Shown here one piece after another: positions 19,687-28,703 of a stretch of 64,000 bases of DNA. The notes below the pieces were generated by a model that was not told the DNA's origin, ran no database searches, and worked only from the letters and a program-made list of their open reading frames with translations. Location of the stretch: contig JAJYSV010000005.1 of the NCBI GenBank assembly GCA_021793405.1, positions 62,001 to 126,000 of the forward strand, in the 5' to 3' direction. A program made the position numbers and the translations under genes. Position 1 is the stretch's first letter, and each line of letters opens with the position of its first letter. This stretch comes from Acidobacteriota bacterium (GTDB taxonomy: Bacteria; Acidobacteriota; Terriglobia; Terriglobales; Acidobacteriaceae).

Positions 19687-19747
19687 GGCGACTGCTGCTT
19701 CCGTGCTGCCGAAGTTCTTGGGTCTGAGTTTTCGCTTTCCGGCGCCA

Positions 19748-20452
19748 TTACTCCGCTTGCATTTCCTGTTTCCAGGCAATCGCGCCCAGTCGATAGAGGT
19801 AGCCGCGCTCCAGCTCAAATTTGCAGCCGGTCTCCCGCAACAATTCCTGCATTTCCGCATGGGTATAGGCCTGCCGCACGGAAGTTGGTCCATCGTGACG
19901 GGATAGTTTGCTGGGGTCCATGAATCTGTACAGGTGGGACAGAAAATAGTTCATGCGTTTTCTTTCCACGTCATTGACGAGCACGGCGACGCGAGCGACG
20001 CGCAAAGCCTCCCGCAGAAACGCACGCGCCTGTTCCACGCTCAGATGGTGGAAAAACAGGCAGCAGGAAACCACATCCACACTGTTGTCCGCCAGCGGTA
20101 TGGCCAGCGCATCGCCGGTCATCAAATTGGGCGCCTGCAAATCTTTGTGCCAATTGCACATCTTTGGCAGGTGCTGGGCACAGCGATCCAGCAGCGAGAT
20201 TTCCAGCGAAATATCTTTCTTCCTCAACATCAGGGACGCAGCCTGCAACACGTCCGCATACCCCGATGCCACCTCCAGCACCTGCAGCTTCTTTCCCTGG
20301 AAATGGGAGGACACGCGCTGAAACAACCGCTTGTGCATCCTGTGTCCGCCATACAGAAGGTTTACCCGGCCGATGGCCCCCAGCGCGCAGGCAACATCCG
20401 CGTCGGACCAGCCGTCGCAGTCCAGCAGTTCCTGCTTTTCGATCCGTTCCAT
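19748..20452 (-). CDS. Class I SAM-dependent methyltransferase
   Basis: A 234-residue Rossmann-fold methyltransferase. Motif I appears as VLEVASGYADVL (about residues 58-69), followed by an acidic strand end in ISLLDRCAQHLP, the motif with MTGDALAIPLADNSVDVVSC, and a post-motif FHHLSVEQARAFLREALRVA. The later block VLVNDVERKRMNYFLSHLYR resembles methyltransferases that I recall beside type III polyketide synthase genes in other bacteria, but no such partner is present here. The substrate is unknown. It is divergent from the large secreted protein gene at 20585. Confidence 0.82.
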   Translation of the reverse strand: MERIEKQELLDCDGWSDADVACALGAIGRVNLLYGGHRMHKRLFQRVSSHFQGKKLQVLEVASGYADVLQAASLMLRKKDISLEISLLDRCAQHLPKMCNWHKDLQAPNLMTGDALAIPLADNSVDVVSCCLFFHHLSVEQARAFLREALRVARVAVLVNDVERKRMNYFLSHLYRFMDPSKLSRHDGPTSVRQAYTHAEMQELLRETGCKFELERGYLYRLGAIAWKQEMQAE

Positions 20453-20584
20453 TCCGCCGACTCCACAATATTTGGATGCGCCTCTGCCATCATCGCAGAA
20501 CTATTCCCGAATGGTACAGATTTTGTAGTGCCGAACTCGATTCAGCGGGATGAAGGATTGACGGTACTTCCATAGAATGGAAGT

Positions 20585-23038
20585 ATGAAATGGCGATCAT
20601 CGCTTGAGGTTGGAATTTCCGTCTTTGGGTTGCTTTGCGTGGCTTCGTCTTTCGCTTTCGCCGCAACCACCGCTCCGTTTGATCTTCCTGGCCCGCGGCT
20701 GGAGATAAAGATCACCCGCGCTGGCGCCAGCCTGCCCATTTCCGAAGTACCAAACCTACAGGCCGGAGACAAGATTTGGCTCCATCCAGACATGCCTGCC
20801 AACGAATCGGTCCATTATCTGTTGATTCCCGTCTTTTTGCGAGGTCCCTTGAATCCGCCGCCAGACGGCTGGTTCACCAAGGTGGAAACCTGGCGGCCAC
20901 AGGTGCAGAAGGAGGGCGTCAATGTGGAAGTCCCGAAGGGAGCGCTGGAAGCCTTGATCTTCTGGGCCCCGGACACGGGCGGCGGTTTCACGACGGTACG
21001 AACAGCGGTACGGGCTCGGCCCGGAGTGTTTGTGCGCGCGGCCCAGGATCTCTATGCCGCGGACCTTACCCGCTCGCGGCTCGATACCTATGTCGATGCG
21101 GTCAAGAAAATTTCCGCCGCCGATCCGACCCGCCTCGAAGCGCGCGCGAAACTCCTTGCCCAGACCCTCTATCTCAAAATCAATATCGCTTGTTTCGAGC
21201 TGCCGACAGAGCAACAAGAATCCTGCCTGATAAACGATCCGGACAACGTCGTGTTGAACGATGCCCAAAGCCAGTCAATGGTGGCCGCGCTTACTTCCGG
21301 AGCAGCCAGCGACATGATCAACCAGTTGAGCTCATCCTCGGCCGCGGGCGGTGGCGCGTATAGTCCCTACGTCGGCGCGGTGGTCGACATGGTGCGCATC
21401 ATGGGAAGTTTGCATACAGCCCAATATGCCTATATCCCTGCCCTGTCGATCATCGACGACGACGCCATGGATATGAAGTTGAGCACCCCTCCCTCCTTCA
21501 GTAATCCCAAGTCCGTGATGGTCGCGAGCCTGCCCCCTGTCGCAGCCGTCCATTTTCCGCTGTTGCGCGCGGTGCGTCCGGAGGAATTGCTCTGCCTCGA
21601 ACGGCCCTCGCTGGTGCTTTCCGTCGAAGGGGCGCCGCTAGTCTTTTCCACGGGCTACGCCCATGATCTCTCGCTGCACGTGAAGGACTCTGCCGGTCGC
21701 TTTCTCGAACTCCCCGCCACTGCCGATGCCGAGCGCGGCGGCTTTGTGGTGGACGCGCGCGCCTTGCAGGCCACGCCCGTCACAGGTAGCGTGACAGGCC
21801 AATTGCGTGGCGACTGGGGTTTTGATTCCTGGGATGGTCCTGACTTTGCCTTCACCAACTCGCGGCCCCAGGATTGGACCTTCGTGGCGCCGGAGACCAA
21901 CGCCGTCACCGCCGCGGACAAAATCACGCTGCACTTGGAGGCTGACAGCGTCGTCTGCGTGAAAAGCGTCAGCGTCACCACGCCCGGGGGCGCGGTGGTC
22001 AAGGCCCATTGGGAGCGGACTCCTCCCAGGCTCATGCAGGTTGACCTGCCCACCAGCAATTCTTCCCAAGGCCTCTATACCCTCTCGGTCGCGGAATATG
22101 GCCAGAGCAAGCCAGACAAGATCCCCGTGCGTGTCTACCCACCGTCTGCTGTCGTCAGTGGATTGATCCTCCACGCCGGTGATGACGCAGGAGAACTGAC
22201 AGGAAGCCATTTGCAGGAAGTGGTGTCCGTGGAACTGGCGGGAATCATCTTCCACGCCGGAACTCTGCAGCACATCGGCACGGAAGAGACACTGCATCTC
22301 AAGACCGCGACCAATCTCGCCGAAACCAAAACACTGGTTGCAGGGGCTGCGGTGGTGGCTCACGTCCACTTGAAGGATGGCCGTGTTCTCGACATTCCGG
22401 TCACCATCGCGCCCTCCCGTCCGCGGGTCCAGATCCTTGGCAAGAGCATCGCGCTCAGTCCCACCGGCAACGCCGCATTCATTCATATGGGCAATGACAA
22501 CGACCTGCCGCAATACGGCCGGCTCACCTTTTTCCTGAAATCGCTAGCTCCCGATCAATTTCCGCGCGATGAAAAAATTGATGTGGCTGCCGTGGACGGC
22601 GGCTTCGACACCACGCTCAGCCTCGCCCAGAATACGTTGATGTTGCAGGACTCACAGACCGTGCTGGCCATGCTCGATCCGGCCAAGGCTTTCGGGGGGT
22701 CCGCCTTCGGTCCGCTGCGCTTCCGTCCGATCACCGCCGAAGGTGTCCCAGGCGATTGGCAGCCGCTGGCCAACCTGGTGCGCCTGCCATCGCTGAAACA
22801 GGTGGAATGCCCTTCCGACCCGCTGCAACCCTGCACATTGACCGGCGACGACCTGTTCATGATCGATTCCATCGCATCGACGAAGGAGTTTGCTCATCCG
22901 ACCGCGGTGCCGTTGGGATTTGCGGGTAACACGTTGACCGTCCCCCGGCCGAATGGGACCACTCTCTATCTGAAACTGCGGGATGATCCCTCGACTGTCG
23001 ATCTCGTTTCGCTGCCTGTGGTTCCGGGCCCCGACTGA
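20585..23038 (+). CDS. Large secreted protein of unknown function
   Basis: I do not recognise this 817-residue protein. Residues 1-26 are a Sec signal peptide (ISVFGLLCVASSFAFA). The first third is mixed (an N-terminal beta domain with APFDLPGPRLEIKITRAGAS, then a helical section with VDAVKKISAADPTRLEARAK and four cysteines in pairs). The remainder is beta-rich with repeated Ig-like text (DKITLHLEADSVVCVKSVSV; TLSVAEYGQSKPDKIPVRVY), suggesting several Ig-like or similar sandwich domains on the cell surface or in the periplasm. Its stop codon overlaps the first codon of a truncated ADOP permease remnant in another frame, so the original 3' end may have been altered by recombination. Confidence 0.65.
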   Translation: MKWRSSLEVGISVFGLLCVASSFAFAATTAPFDLPGPRLEIKITRAGASLPISEVPNLQAGDKIWLHPDMPANESVHYLLIPVFLRGPLNPPPDGWFTKVETWRPQVQKEGVNVEVPKGALEALIFWAPDTGGGFTTVRTAVRARPGVFVRAAQDLYAADLTRSRLDTYVDAVKKISAADPTRLEARAKLLAQTLYLKINIACFELPTEQQESCLINDPDNVVLNDAQSQSMVAALTSGAASDMINQLSSSSAAGGGAYSPYVGAVVDMVRIMGSLHTAQYAYIPALSIIDDDAMDMKLSTPPSFSNPKSVMVASLPPVAAVHFPLLRAVRPEELLCLERPSLVLSVEGAPLVFSTGYAHDLSLHVKDSAGRFLELPATADAERGGFVVDARALQATPVTGSVTGQLRGDWGFDSWDGPDFAFTNSRPQDWTFVAPETNAVTAADKITLHLEADSVVCVKSVSVTTPGGAVVKAHWERTPPRLMQVDLPTSNSSQGLYTLSVAEYGQSKPDKIPVRVYPPSAVVSGLILHAGDDAGELTGSHLQEVVSVELAGIIFHAGTLQHIGTEETLHLKTATNLAETKTLVAGAAVVAHVHLKDGRVLDIPVTIAPSRPRVQILGKSIALSPTGNAAFIHMGNDNDLPQYGRLTFFLKSLAPDQFPRDEKIDVAAVDGGFDTTLSLAQNTLMLQDSQTVLAMLDPAKAFGGSAFGPLRFRPITAEGVPGDWQPLANLVRLPSLKQVECPSDPLQPCTLTGDDLFMIDSIASTKEFAHPTAVPLGFAGNTLTVPRPNGTTLYLKLRDDPSTVDLVSLPVVPGPD

Positions 23039-23427
23039 AATATTTTCCCGGCCAGGACGCCGTCGGCCAGAGGATCGCCGATGACGAGGGAGGGCTTCCG
23101 TCCACGTGGGAAACTATCGGCGTGATGGACGATGTGCGCGAGTACCCGCGCGATGTCGACACCTGGCCTGCGGAGTATTTGCCACTGAACCAGACGCGGG
23201 ACCACTCGTTCAGTCTGGCGGTGCGCACATGGCAGGAAGCGGGCACGGTGCTGCCGGTGCTGGTGAACCCATTGCATCAGATCGATCCGAGCCTGGGAGT
23301 ATCCGACGAAGCGACCATGAACGAGAAGATTGACGGCACGCAGGCAGCCATGCTGCACTGCTTTTCAGCGTGGCTGGTGGGCGGATTCGCGGGGATGGCG
23401 CTGGTGCTGGGTGTGGTGGGCTTATGG
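23038..23427 (+). pseudogene. Remnant of an ADOP/MacB-type permease
   Basis: A frame open from about 23038 encodes a mid-to-late section of an acidobacterial duplicated orphan permease: KYFPGQDAVGQRI, then IGVMDDVREYPRDVDTWPAE, YLPLNQTRDHSFSLAVRTWQ, DPSLGVSDEATMNEKIDGTQ and a membrane segment (LVGGFAGMALVLGVVGLW). In intact ADOP proteins this block is followed by a long membrane C-terminus and preceded by about 650 residues; here similarity ends after GLW at about 23427 and there is no start. It is a fragment of roughly 130 residues left by deletion or recombination. No other part of the gene is in the window. Confidence 0.75.
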
Positions 23428-23550
23428 AGTAATTGCGAGCTAAGTAGTCCGGCGACCGAACACTACTGTTGCTTTCTGCGGGCGCAAACCCTCGAATCGT
23501 ACACCGACGCGGGGAGACATGGCGAATCGACGAGCAGAACACTACCCCGT

Positions 23551-23817
23551 CTAATTCACAGATTCGTTGGGCGACTGCATGGGAACGACGGACTGCGGGG
23601 GCGGGATCAGTCCAATCATCGACATAAGGGAGAATGTCAATTGTGCCGCGCCCTGAAATTTCCATTCGCAACGATCGAACGTCGCGTTCACTACGTCAAA
23701 CGGGCCGCCTGAATAAAAGATGACGCACTCCCGCAAGACGCAGTTCACCAGCCAGGTTTCCTCCAGCACGATCACCTTGTTGGCGAGCGTCATTCCTTCA
23801 TACTTCGTCATCGGCAT
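23551..23817 (-). CDS. Small conserved-type hypothetical protein
   Basis: An 88-residue protein. The family looks familiar to me only as a hypothetical (YEGMTLANKVIVLEETW, CVLRECVIFYSGGPFDVVNA, DRCEWKFQGAAQLTFSLM); the alternation of short hydrophobic and Cys/Asn positions is like a short right-handed beta-helix of pentapeptide type. No signal peptide. GAGGGAA lies 5 nt before the ATG. It runs in the same direction as phhB, 51 bp downstream, and could share its transcript. Confidence 0.65.
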   Translation of the reverse strand: MPMTKYEGMTLANKVIVLEETWLVNCVLRECVIFYSGGPFDVVNATFDRCEWKFQGAAQLTFSLMSMIGLIPPPQSVVPMQSPNESVN

Positions 23818-23868
23818 AGAGTTCCCTCAATCGTCCGGACATTCCATCCTCGCCGTGGCGAGGTAGGT

Positions 23869-24153
23869 TTATTCGCGGTGCAGCTTGCCGATTTCTCCGG
23901 CCATCGAAACATCGCGACCAGTCACGCCGCCGGAGTCATGCGAGACCAGCGACACGCGCACTTTGTTGTAGCGGATATCGATATCGGGATGATGATTCGC
24001 TTTTTCCGCCGCCAGCGCCAGCCGCACGACAAAAGCGAAGGCCGCGGCAAAATCCGCAAAGGTGTACTCGTGTACCAATGCGCCCGCCTCATACTTCCAT
24101 CCTGGAAGAGTCGGCAACTTCTCCTGGATTTCTGTTTCCGATAGCTTCGCCAT
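23869..24153 (-). CDS. phhB: 4a-hydroxytetrahydrobiopterin dehydratase
   Basis: Pterin-4a-carbinolamine dehydratase: dehydrates 4a-hydroxytetrahydropterin, recycling the cofactor of aromatic amino acid hydroxylases; a moonlighting transcription cofactor in some organisms. The 94 residues fit the family, with the active-site pair in EKANHHPDIDIRYNKVRVSL and the ending SHDSGGVTGRDVSMAGEI. No phenylalanine hydroxylase gene is in the window. Confidence 0.92.
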   Translation of the reverse strand: MAKLSETEIQEKLPTLPGWKYEAGALVHEYTFADFAAAFAFVVRLALAAEKANHHPDIDIRYNKVRVSLVSHDSGGVTGRDVSMAGEIGKLHRE

Positions 24154-24264
24154 GGTCTAAATTCCATCCTCTACTGTGGAGTCAAAGCCTCATGACCCAT
24201 TCTCGTCGCCTGGATGCAGACTTGGCAAAAGAAGCGGGTGTGGAACCCCTGGCGTAAGACCGGT

Positions 24265-25464
24265 TTATTTTACTTGGCCGAAGGTGTAGCTGAATGGGGA
24301 GAAGGCAGCGCCATCGCGCATGATGCCCTCGCGCAGGTCCTGCCAGATGGGATCCGGCGTGGCCACAAAGACATCGACGATGGAAGGATCGAACTGGGCG
24401 CCGGCGCACCGAAGGATTTCCTTGCGCGCGGCCTCCATGGTATTGGCCTTGCGGTACGGACGGTTCGAGGTGATCGCGTCGAATGTGTCGGCGATGGCGA
24501 AGATACGCGCTCCAATGTGGATTTGCTCCCCACGCAGCCCGCGCGGATAGCCGGAGCCGTCGAAGTGCTCCTGGTGGGAGTAGACGATCTCGGCGGCTTC
24601 CTGCAGATAGGGGATCTTGCGGATCATCTGATATCCCCGCTCGCAATGCGTGCGCATGATGATCTGCTCCTCGGGCGTCAGCTTGGCCGGCTTGCGCAGG
24701 ATGGCGTCCGGGATTGCCATCTTACCGATATCATGCAGGAAGGCACCGCGTCCGACGACCCGAAGTTCCGCCTCGCGCAGCCCCACCGCCCGGCCCAGTG
24801 CGAGCGTGTAGGCGGTCACGCGCTTCGAATGGCCTTCGGTTTCCGCGTCTTTCAAGTCCAGCGCATGGCCCAGCGCCTCCAGCGTCACGTCATAGGAGCT
24901 TTCCAACTGCTGCATGTTGTGCTCCAGCATTTCGGTCCGCGCCGTGATCAGTTGTTCCAGATGATGCCGGAACAATTCGTTTTGCGCGCGCAACCGTTGA
25001 TATTCCAGCGTTCTGCGGACCGCGGCCAGAAGCTGTTCCGCGGAGAAAGGCCGGGCGATAAAATCGTACGCGCCCAATTGCAACGCCTGCAGCGCCTGCG
25101 GCACCTGGTCGGGATGCGCCAACACCAGAACTGGGATCTCCGCACGGTCGGAGTTCCACTCGATTCCCAGTTGGTCCAACAGCGGATCCGTCAGTTGCTT
25201 CAGCCACAGGAAGAGCTGTTTATCATGCGAGCCAGTATCGAGCAGAATCAAATCGATTCGTAAGTTGGAACCTGAATTGGATGTCAGGTGTTTCATCGCC
25301 TTGCCGGGCGAATTGAAAGCGAGCACGGGCAGACCCTGAGCCTGCAACATCTGGGTGACCGTCTCGGCGGTGGCGCGGTCGTCCGTGAACAAAAGAATCT
25401 GCCCCGCGGCAGGGGGCGACGAAGAGGAGCGCTCGGTAGCGATTGCTGAAGTTTCCAGAGTCAT
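24265..25464 (-). CDS. Response regulator with HD-GYP phosphodiesterase domain
   Basis: A predicted cyclic-di-GMP phosphodiesterase. The N-terminal receiver domain (about residues 20-155) has the acidic pair D28-D29 and a phosphoacceptor candidate D76 in DLILLD, but the conserved Lys before the last cis-Pro is Arg (IARPF, R138). A coiled-coil linker (about 155-195) leads to the HD-GYP domain: LHDIGKMAIP (HD at 244-245), HQEHFDGSGYPRGL (GYP at 305-307). I chose the ATG at 25464 since the receiver fold begins soon after; an upstream in-frame start at 25614 would add 50 unstructured residues. No histidine kinase is adjacent. It is divergent from the ECF-like sigma factor gene. Confidence 0.9.
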   Translation of the reverse strand: MTLETSAIATERSSSSPPAAGQILLFTDDRATAETVTQMLQAQGLPVLAFNSPGKAMKHLTSNSGSNLRIDLILLDTGSHDKQLFLWLKQLTDPLLDQLGIEWNSDRAEIPVLVLAHPDQVPQALQALQLGAYDFIARPFSAEQLLAAVRRTLEYQRLRAQNELFRHHLEQLITARTEMLEHNMQQLESSYDVTLEALGHALDLKDAETEGHSKRVTAYTLALGRAVGLREAELRVVGRGAFLHDIGKMAIPDAILRKPAKLTPEEQIIMRTHCERGYQMIRKIPYLQEAAEIVYSHQEHFDGSGYPRGLRGEQIHIGARIFAIADTFDAITSNRPYRKANTMEAARKEILRCAGAQFDPSIVDVFVATPDPIWQDLREGIMRDGAAFSPFSYTFGQVK

Positions 25465-25861
25465 TGGAATTTCTAAAAGAAATTTACCTTCTCCGCTACC
25501 CAGCTTCCAGAAAAATCGTGTCAGCGGTATGTAAAAACCGCCGACATCAGGGTAAAAGCCACGTGGATACATTCCGCCCAATTTGTCGCGCTTCGGCATC
25601 GATGTGGCACACATTTGCCAAAGGGTGGCATCAGCGTTCCACTTTCCGGGGTGGGGGATTGAGTGCTTTTTGGACTTCCATAGCTGATTGATGTTATCGA
25701 ATCATTCGGTTCACTCCAGCGCCAAACTAAAGTGCTGCTACTTGAGGCCCTACCGAGTGTATGCGAGAAATCCGAGCTGAGCCAAGTGGCCCCCGGCTTG
25801 CATATCTTTCAGCCAAGAGATGCCTATATTTTCCGACACCACGTCAAGGAACTCTGCCGGA
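25465..25861. other. Intergenic region between HD-GYP and sigma-factor genes
   Basis: About 400 bp between divergent genes. I see no convincing small gene, tRNA or terminator. It must carry both promoters, but no hexamer pair stands out clearly enough to annotate. Confidence 0.5.
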
Positions 25862-26419
25862 ATGATGGTACAGCGAGCCGCGACTATTTCCCAGTCTATT
25901 ATCGTCAAGGTAGCCCATTGCTATAACATCTCCGACGAACAGCGAGATGTTTATGAGAGTCACCGTCATCATATTTTCTCGGTTGCCTATTATATGACGG
26001 GAGATGAGCGGGAAGCGGAAAGCATCCTTGAGTCGACGTTTATTCAATCGTTTGCAAAGCAGTCGAAGCCTTCCATCGCAATGCTGGACGAGGCGTTGAT
26101 GAGTGAGCTGTACCGGCGCTTGTCGCTGGATCCAGTGCCGGCCGTATCCGCGGGAGGACAGCGGCTGAATGGCAGAAATGTTCGACGCACGGATATGGAA
26201 GAGGCGCTGTGGGAATTGCCGCTGCGGGAACGGTTATGCTTCCTGATGCGAGACGTCGAAGGCTATGAACCCAGCCGGATCGCAGGATTGCTGGCAACGT
26301 CCGAGGCTGACATCCGATGCACAGTCCTCTCCGCTCGGCTACGGATGCGCAGCCTGTTGGCCGAACAGCACTCCACGGAAGAGCGTTGGACGGAACAACG
26401 CTTCTCCATGGACGCCTGA
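25862..26419 (+). CDS. ECF-type RNA polymerase sigma factor-like protein
   Basis: A 185-residue protein with a sigma-70 region 2-like block (EQRDVYESHRHHIFSVAYYM, then TGDEREAESILESTFIQSFA) and a region 4-like helix-turn-helix block (MEEALWELPLRERLCFLMRD, VEGYEPSRIAGLLATSEADI). These match ECF sigma factors, which redirect RNA polymerase to stress or envelope promoters. The DNA-recognition helix is somewhat divergent (SEADIRCTVLSARLRMRSLL in place of the usual TVKSRLxRA). No anti-sigma factor is adjacent. Starts at 25820, 25862 and 25865 are possible; AAGGA lies about 10 nt before 25862. Confidence 0.75.
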   Translation: MMVQRAATISQSIIVKVAHCYNISDEQRDVYESHRHHIFSVAYYMTGDEREAESILESTFIQSFAKQSKPSIAMLDEALMSELYRRLSLDPVPAVSAGGQRLNGRNVRRTDMEEALWELPLRERLCFLMRDVEGYEPSRIAGLLATSEADIRCTVLSARLRMRSLLAEQHSTEERWTEQRFSMDA

Positions 26420-26514
26420 CCCATCCCCTTTCGCAGTTTCATTCGGTTCTGCGATTCCTTTCCTCGATCTCTCGCAATGAACGGCTCGGGAGCGGATCTT
26501 TGTGGCGCAACCGA

Positions 26515-28431
26515 CTATTTCTTTCCGCGCTGGTCGGGAGCAGGCGCATTGCTCGCTGCGGCGTCCGCACCATAGACGAGGAAGGGCGCATCTTCTCCGT
26601 AATTGTGCTCAATCCCCGGTCCTTTTAGCGTTAACACTACAGCATATTTCCCATTCTTCAGCTTGAGTTTTGGATCGCCCAGTTGAAATGCAGTGGTGGC
26701 GACAAAACTTCCATCCTCCGCAGTCAGCCAGTGGATTGGCTCTTCCGCCAACTTGGAGCCTGCCTCGTCGAAAAGCAGAAAGCTCCCCTGCCAGTCCTTG
26801 GAGGGACGGCCTGCAAATTTGCCCACCGGGGTAATGCGAACCAGCGTCCAGACTATGTCCTGCGGAGAAAAGAAATGGCTGGGATTGAGCTGCACATCGC
26901 AGTTGCCTGCCCTGAGATAATCGACCGGGCGGGGCTTACCGGCGATTGAGGGCTGCTCGGGCGAGAACACGCATGATTTGCCGACAACCAGCGAACTAAT
27001 TCTGACAGTTTCATGGGGGTTTGTGGGAACGACTGTGAAAGCAGTGGAGACCCCAGCCGTTATTTTCCCCGCTTCGTCCGCAGCAGCCACATTCAGTCGA
27101 TAGGCTCCCGGGGCCACGTCCACGGCGGTATTCCACACCGGTTCTGGGGAAGTCCAAGCCAGGCGGCCGACGACAGTCGTCAACGTATATCCAATGCTGG
27201 TTTGCCGCAACTGCTGCGCCATCTCGAGATGAGGAGGGGGTGGAGTGTCTTTGGTCCAAAACAACCCGGTGCTGATTAGTTGCGTTCCGGTCTTGCCGTC
27301 GGGATGGGGAAAGTACTCCATCTGGGTGGCGAGTTGGAGCGGCGCGGATGGATCGGAAGGCGGAAAATCAAGAGCTTTCCGCAGAGCGGGAGAGCCTTTG
27401 GCGAGCTCCTGCAGTTGGGCCAGGTCGGGCGCTATGTAATAGGACCGGGCATTCACAATCATGCCCCGTCGTCCCGGCGTAAGCGAAACGGCATGGGCCT
27501 GCCCATCCATCTGCTTTAGGTCGAGGTGGATATCTATATCGTAGGCGGACATGCCATCCTGCTGAATCTCACTGAGGGTATCGGCGGCAAAATTGGAGAT
27601 CCAGCCTTCCAGATGATTGTCCCTGGTCAGCAGCATCCATGGGCCAAAGCCAAGCGTGTAGTAGAAGGGAAACAATCCCCGCAGCCGGCCGATTTCCTGA
27701 AAGCTATCCGCGGCATAAATCACGGCGCCGGCGCTGCGGGCGGCAAACGCGACATCGTGGGCTTCAAAATTTTCATAGACCACTGTGGCGCCATCAAAAA
27801 CCATCTCATGAAAGATATCTCCCAGCGACATGACAACGCGACGGCCTGGGAGATCGCGCATATTGGCAATGGCGAGTGAAGCTGTCAGGCGCCAGCTATC
27901 GAGGTCTGTATCGGCAGGATTTTCGCTGCGAATCCTCTCCAGTTCGGAAATTACGGTGGTCATGTCGCGTGTGTAAGGAGTCTGGTCGCCGCCATCATCC
28001 AGGATGGAAATGTTCCAGCCCAACTCCGGCTTCGCTTTCAAACTGGCGATTGCATCGTTGATCGCATCGACGCGGTACTGCGGTCCGTCAAACGGAAGGA
28101 TTATGAGCAGGTTGAGAAAATTTTCCCCAGTTTTCGGGCTGACGGTTTGGTCCCATGGGCGGGAAAGCTGAAAGCTGTGCGGCTTGCCATCGACATCCAA
28201 GGTTATATCGGAGGCTTTCAAATCTTTGACGAGTGATATATTGCTGAGGCTGAAGACGTTGATGGGGATGTGCACCGTCTGCGCCTGTTGAATGAACTGC
28301 GGCAACAGCGGCTGAGGGGTGGCGGTCTGGGCATATCCCTGGCCACAGAATAGCCCCGCGGCGATTACTCCGCTGGCCATCCAAGCGAACAGCGCTGTCC
28401 AGTGCTGCCCATGCTTACGTGTCACGCGCAC
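26515..28431 (-). CDS. VWFA-related acidobacterial protein, copy 1
   Basis: A 638-residue exported protein of the acidobacterial VWFA-related family (TIGR03436 type). A signal peptide lies at about residues 14-35. The N-terminal beta segment (VKDLKASDITLDVDGKPHSF) precedes a von Willebrand A-like domain (LLIILPFDGPQYRVDAINDA, WNISILDDGG, LPGRRVVMSLGDIFHEMVFD, GAVIYAADS). The strict MIDAS sequence DxSxS is not obvious. A C-terminal beta-rich half with HFFSPQDIVWTLVRITPVGK follows. Function unknown; likely a cell-surface or periplasmic adhesion or assembly factor by family inference. It has a paralogue immediately upstream in the same direction and starts with GTG. Confidence 0.82.
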   Translation of the reverse strand: MRVTRKHGQHWTALFAWMASGVIAAGLFCGQGYAQTATPQPLLPQFIQQAQTVHIPINVFSLSNISLVKDLKASDITLDVDGKPHSFQLSRPWDQTVSPKTGENFLNLLIILPFDGPQYRVDAINDAIASLKAKPELGWNISILDDGGDQTPYTRDMTTVISELERIRSENPADTDLDSWRLTASLAIANMRDLPGRRVVMSLGDIFHEMVFDGATVVYENFEAHDVAFAARSAGAVIYAADSFQEIGRLRGLFPFYYTLGFGPWMLLTRDNHLEGWISNFAADTLSEIQQDGMSAYDIDIHLDLKQMDGQAHAVSLTPGRRGMIVNARSYYIAPDLAQLQELAKGSPALRKALDFPPSDPSAPLQLATQMEYFPHPDGKTGTQLISTGLFWTKDTPPPPHLEMAQQLRQTSIGYTLTTVVGRLAWTSPEPVWNTAVDVAPGAYRLNVAAADEAGKITAGVSTAFTVVPTNPHETVRISSLVVGKSCVFSPEQPSIAGKPRPVDYLRAGNCDVQLNPSHFFSPQDIVWTLVRITPVGKFAGRPSKDWQGSFLLFDEAGSKLAEEPIHWLTAEDGSFVATTAFQLGDPKLKLKNGKYAVVLTLKGPGIEHNYGEDAPFLVYGADAAASNAPAPDQRGKK

Positions 28432-28481
28432 AGTCTCTCAATGCCTCACGCTATCGCCAGCCCTTTGTCTTCCAGGAGCTC

Positions 28482-28548
28482 ATTCTATGAAAGCGGCACA
28501 GTTTCAAATTTATACAATCGCCGACCTTTTCGTGCAGGTCATCATCCC
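28482..28548 (-). promoter_or_regulatory. Conserved upstream element of VWFA copy 1
   Basis: A stretch of about 65 bp beginning roughly 50 bp upstream of the GTG at 28431 is clearly similar to the region upstream of the second copy (30715-30780). In the direction of the VWFA genes both contain an AAAGGTCGG core, a TGTGC block and TTTCAT near the proximal end. Conservation outside the coding region suggests a shared promoter or regulator site kept after duplication, or simply the edge of the duplicated unit. Confidence 0.45.
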
Positions 28549-28703
28549 TCAGTTAGATGTTCGTGTCGGCAGAAAGTAATCGAATGATTGAAGGAATTGT
28601 CGCTAATACTGATCCAAAGCAGTTTTTTCGCACACGGATTACCGAGATTGGAAGTATAGAGGTTCGCCGGAGAAGGGCACCTCTCTCTCTTTGAAAATCC
28701 GGC

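Noticed and set aside
24214-25263. 349-codon frame antisense to the HD-GYP gene
   Set aside because: Composition mirrors the antisense of HD-GYP text; no independent evidence.
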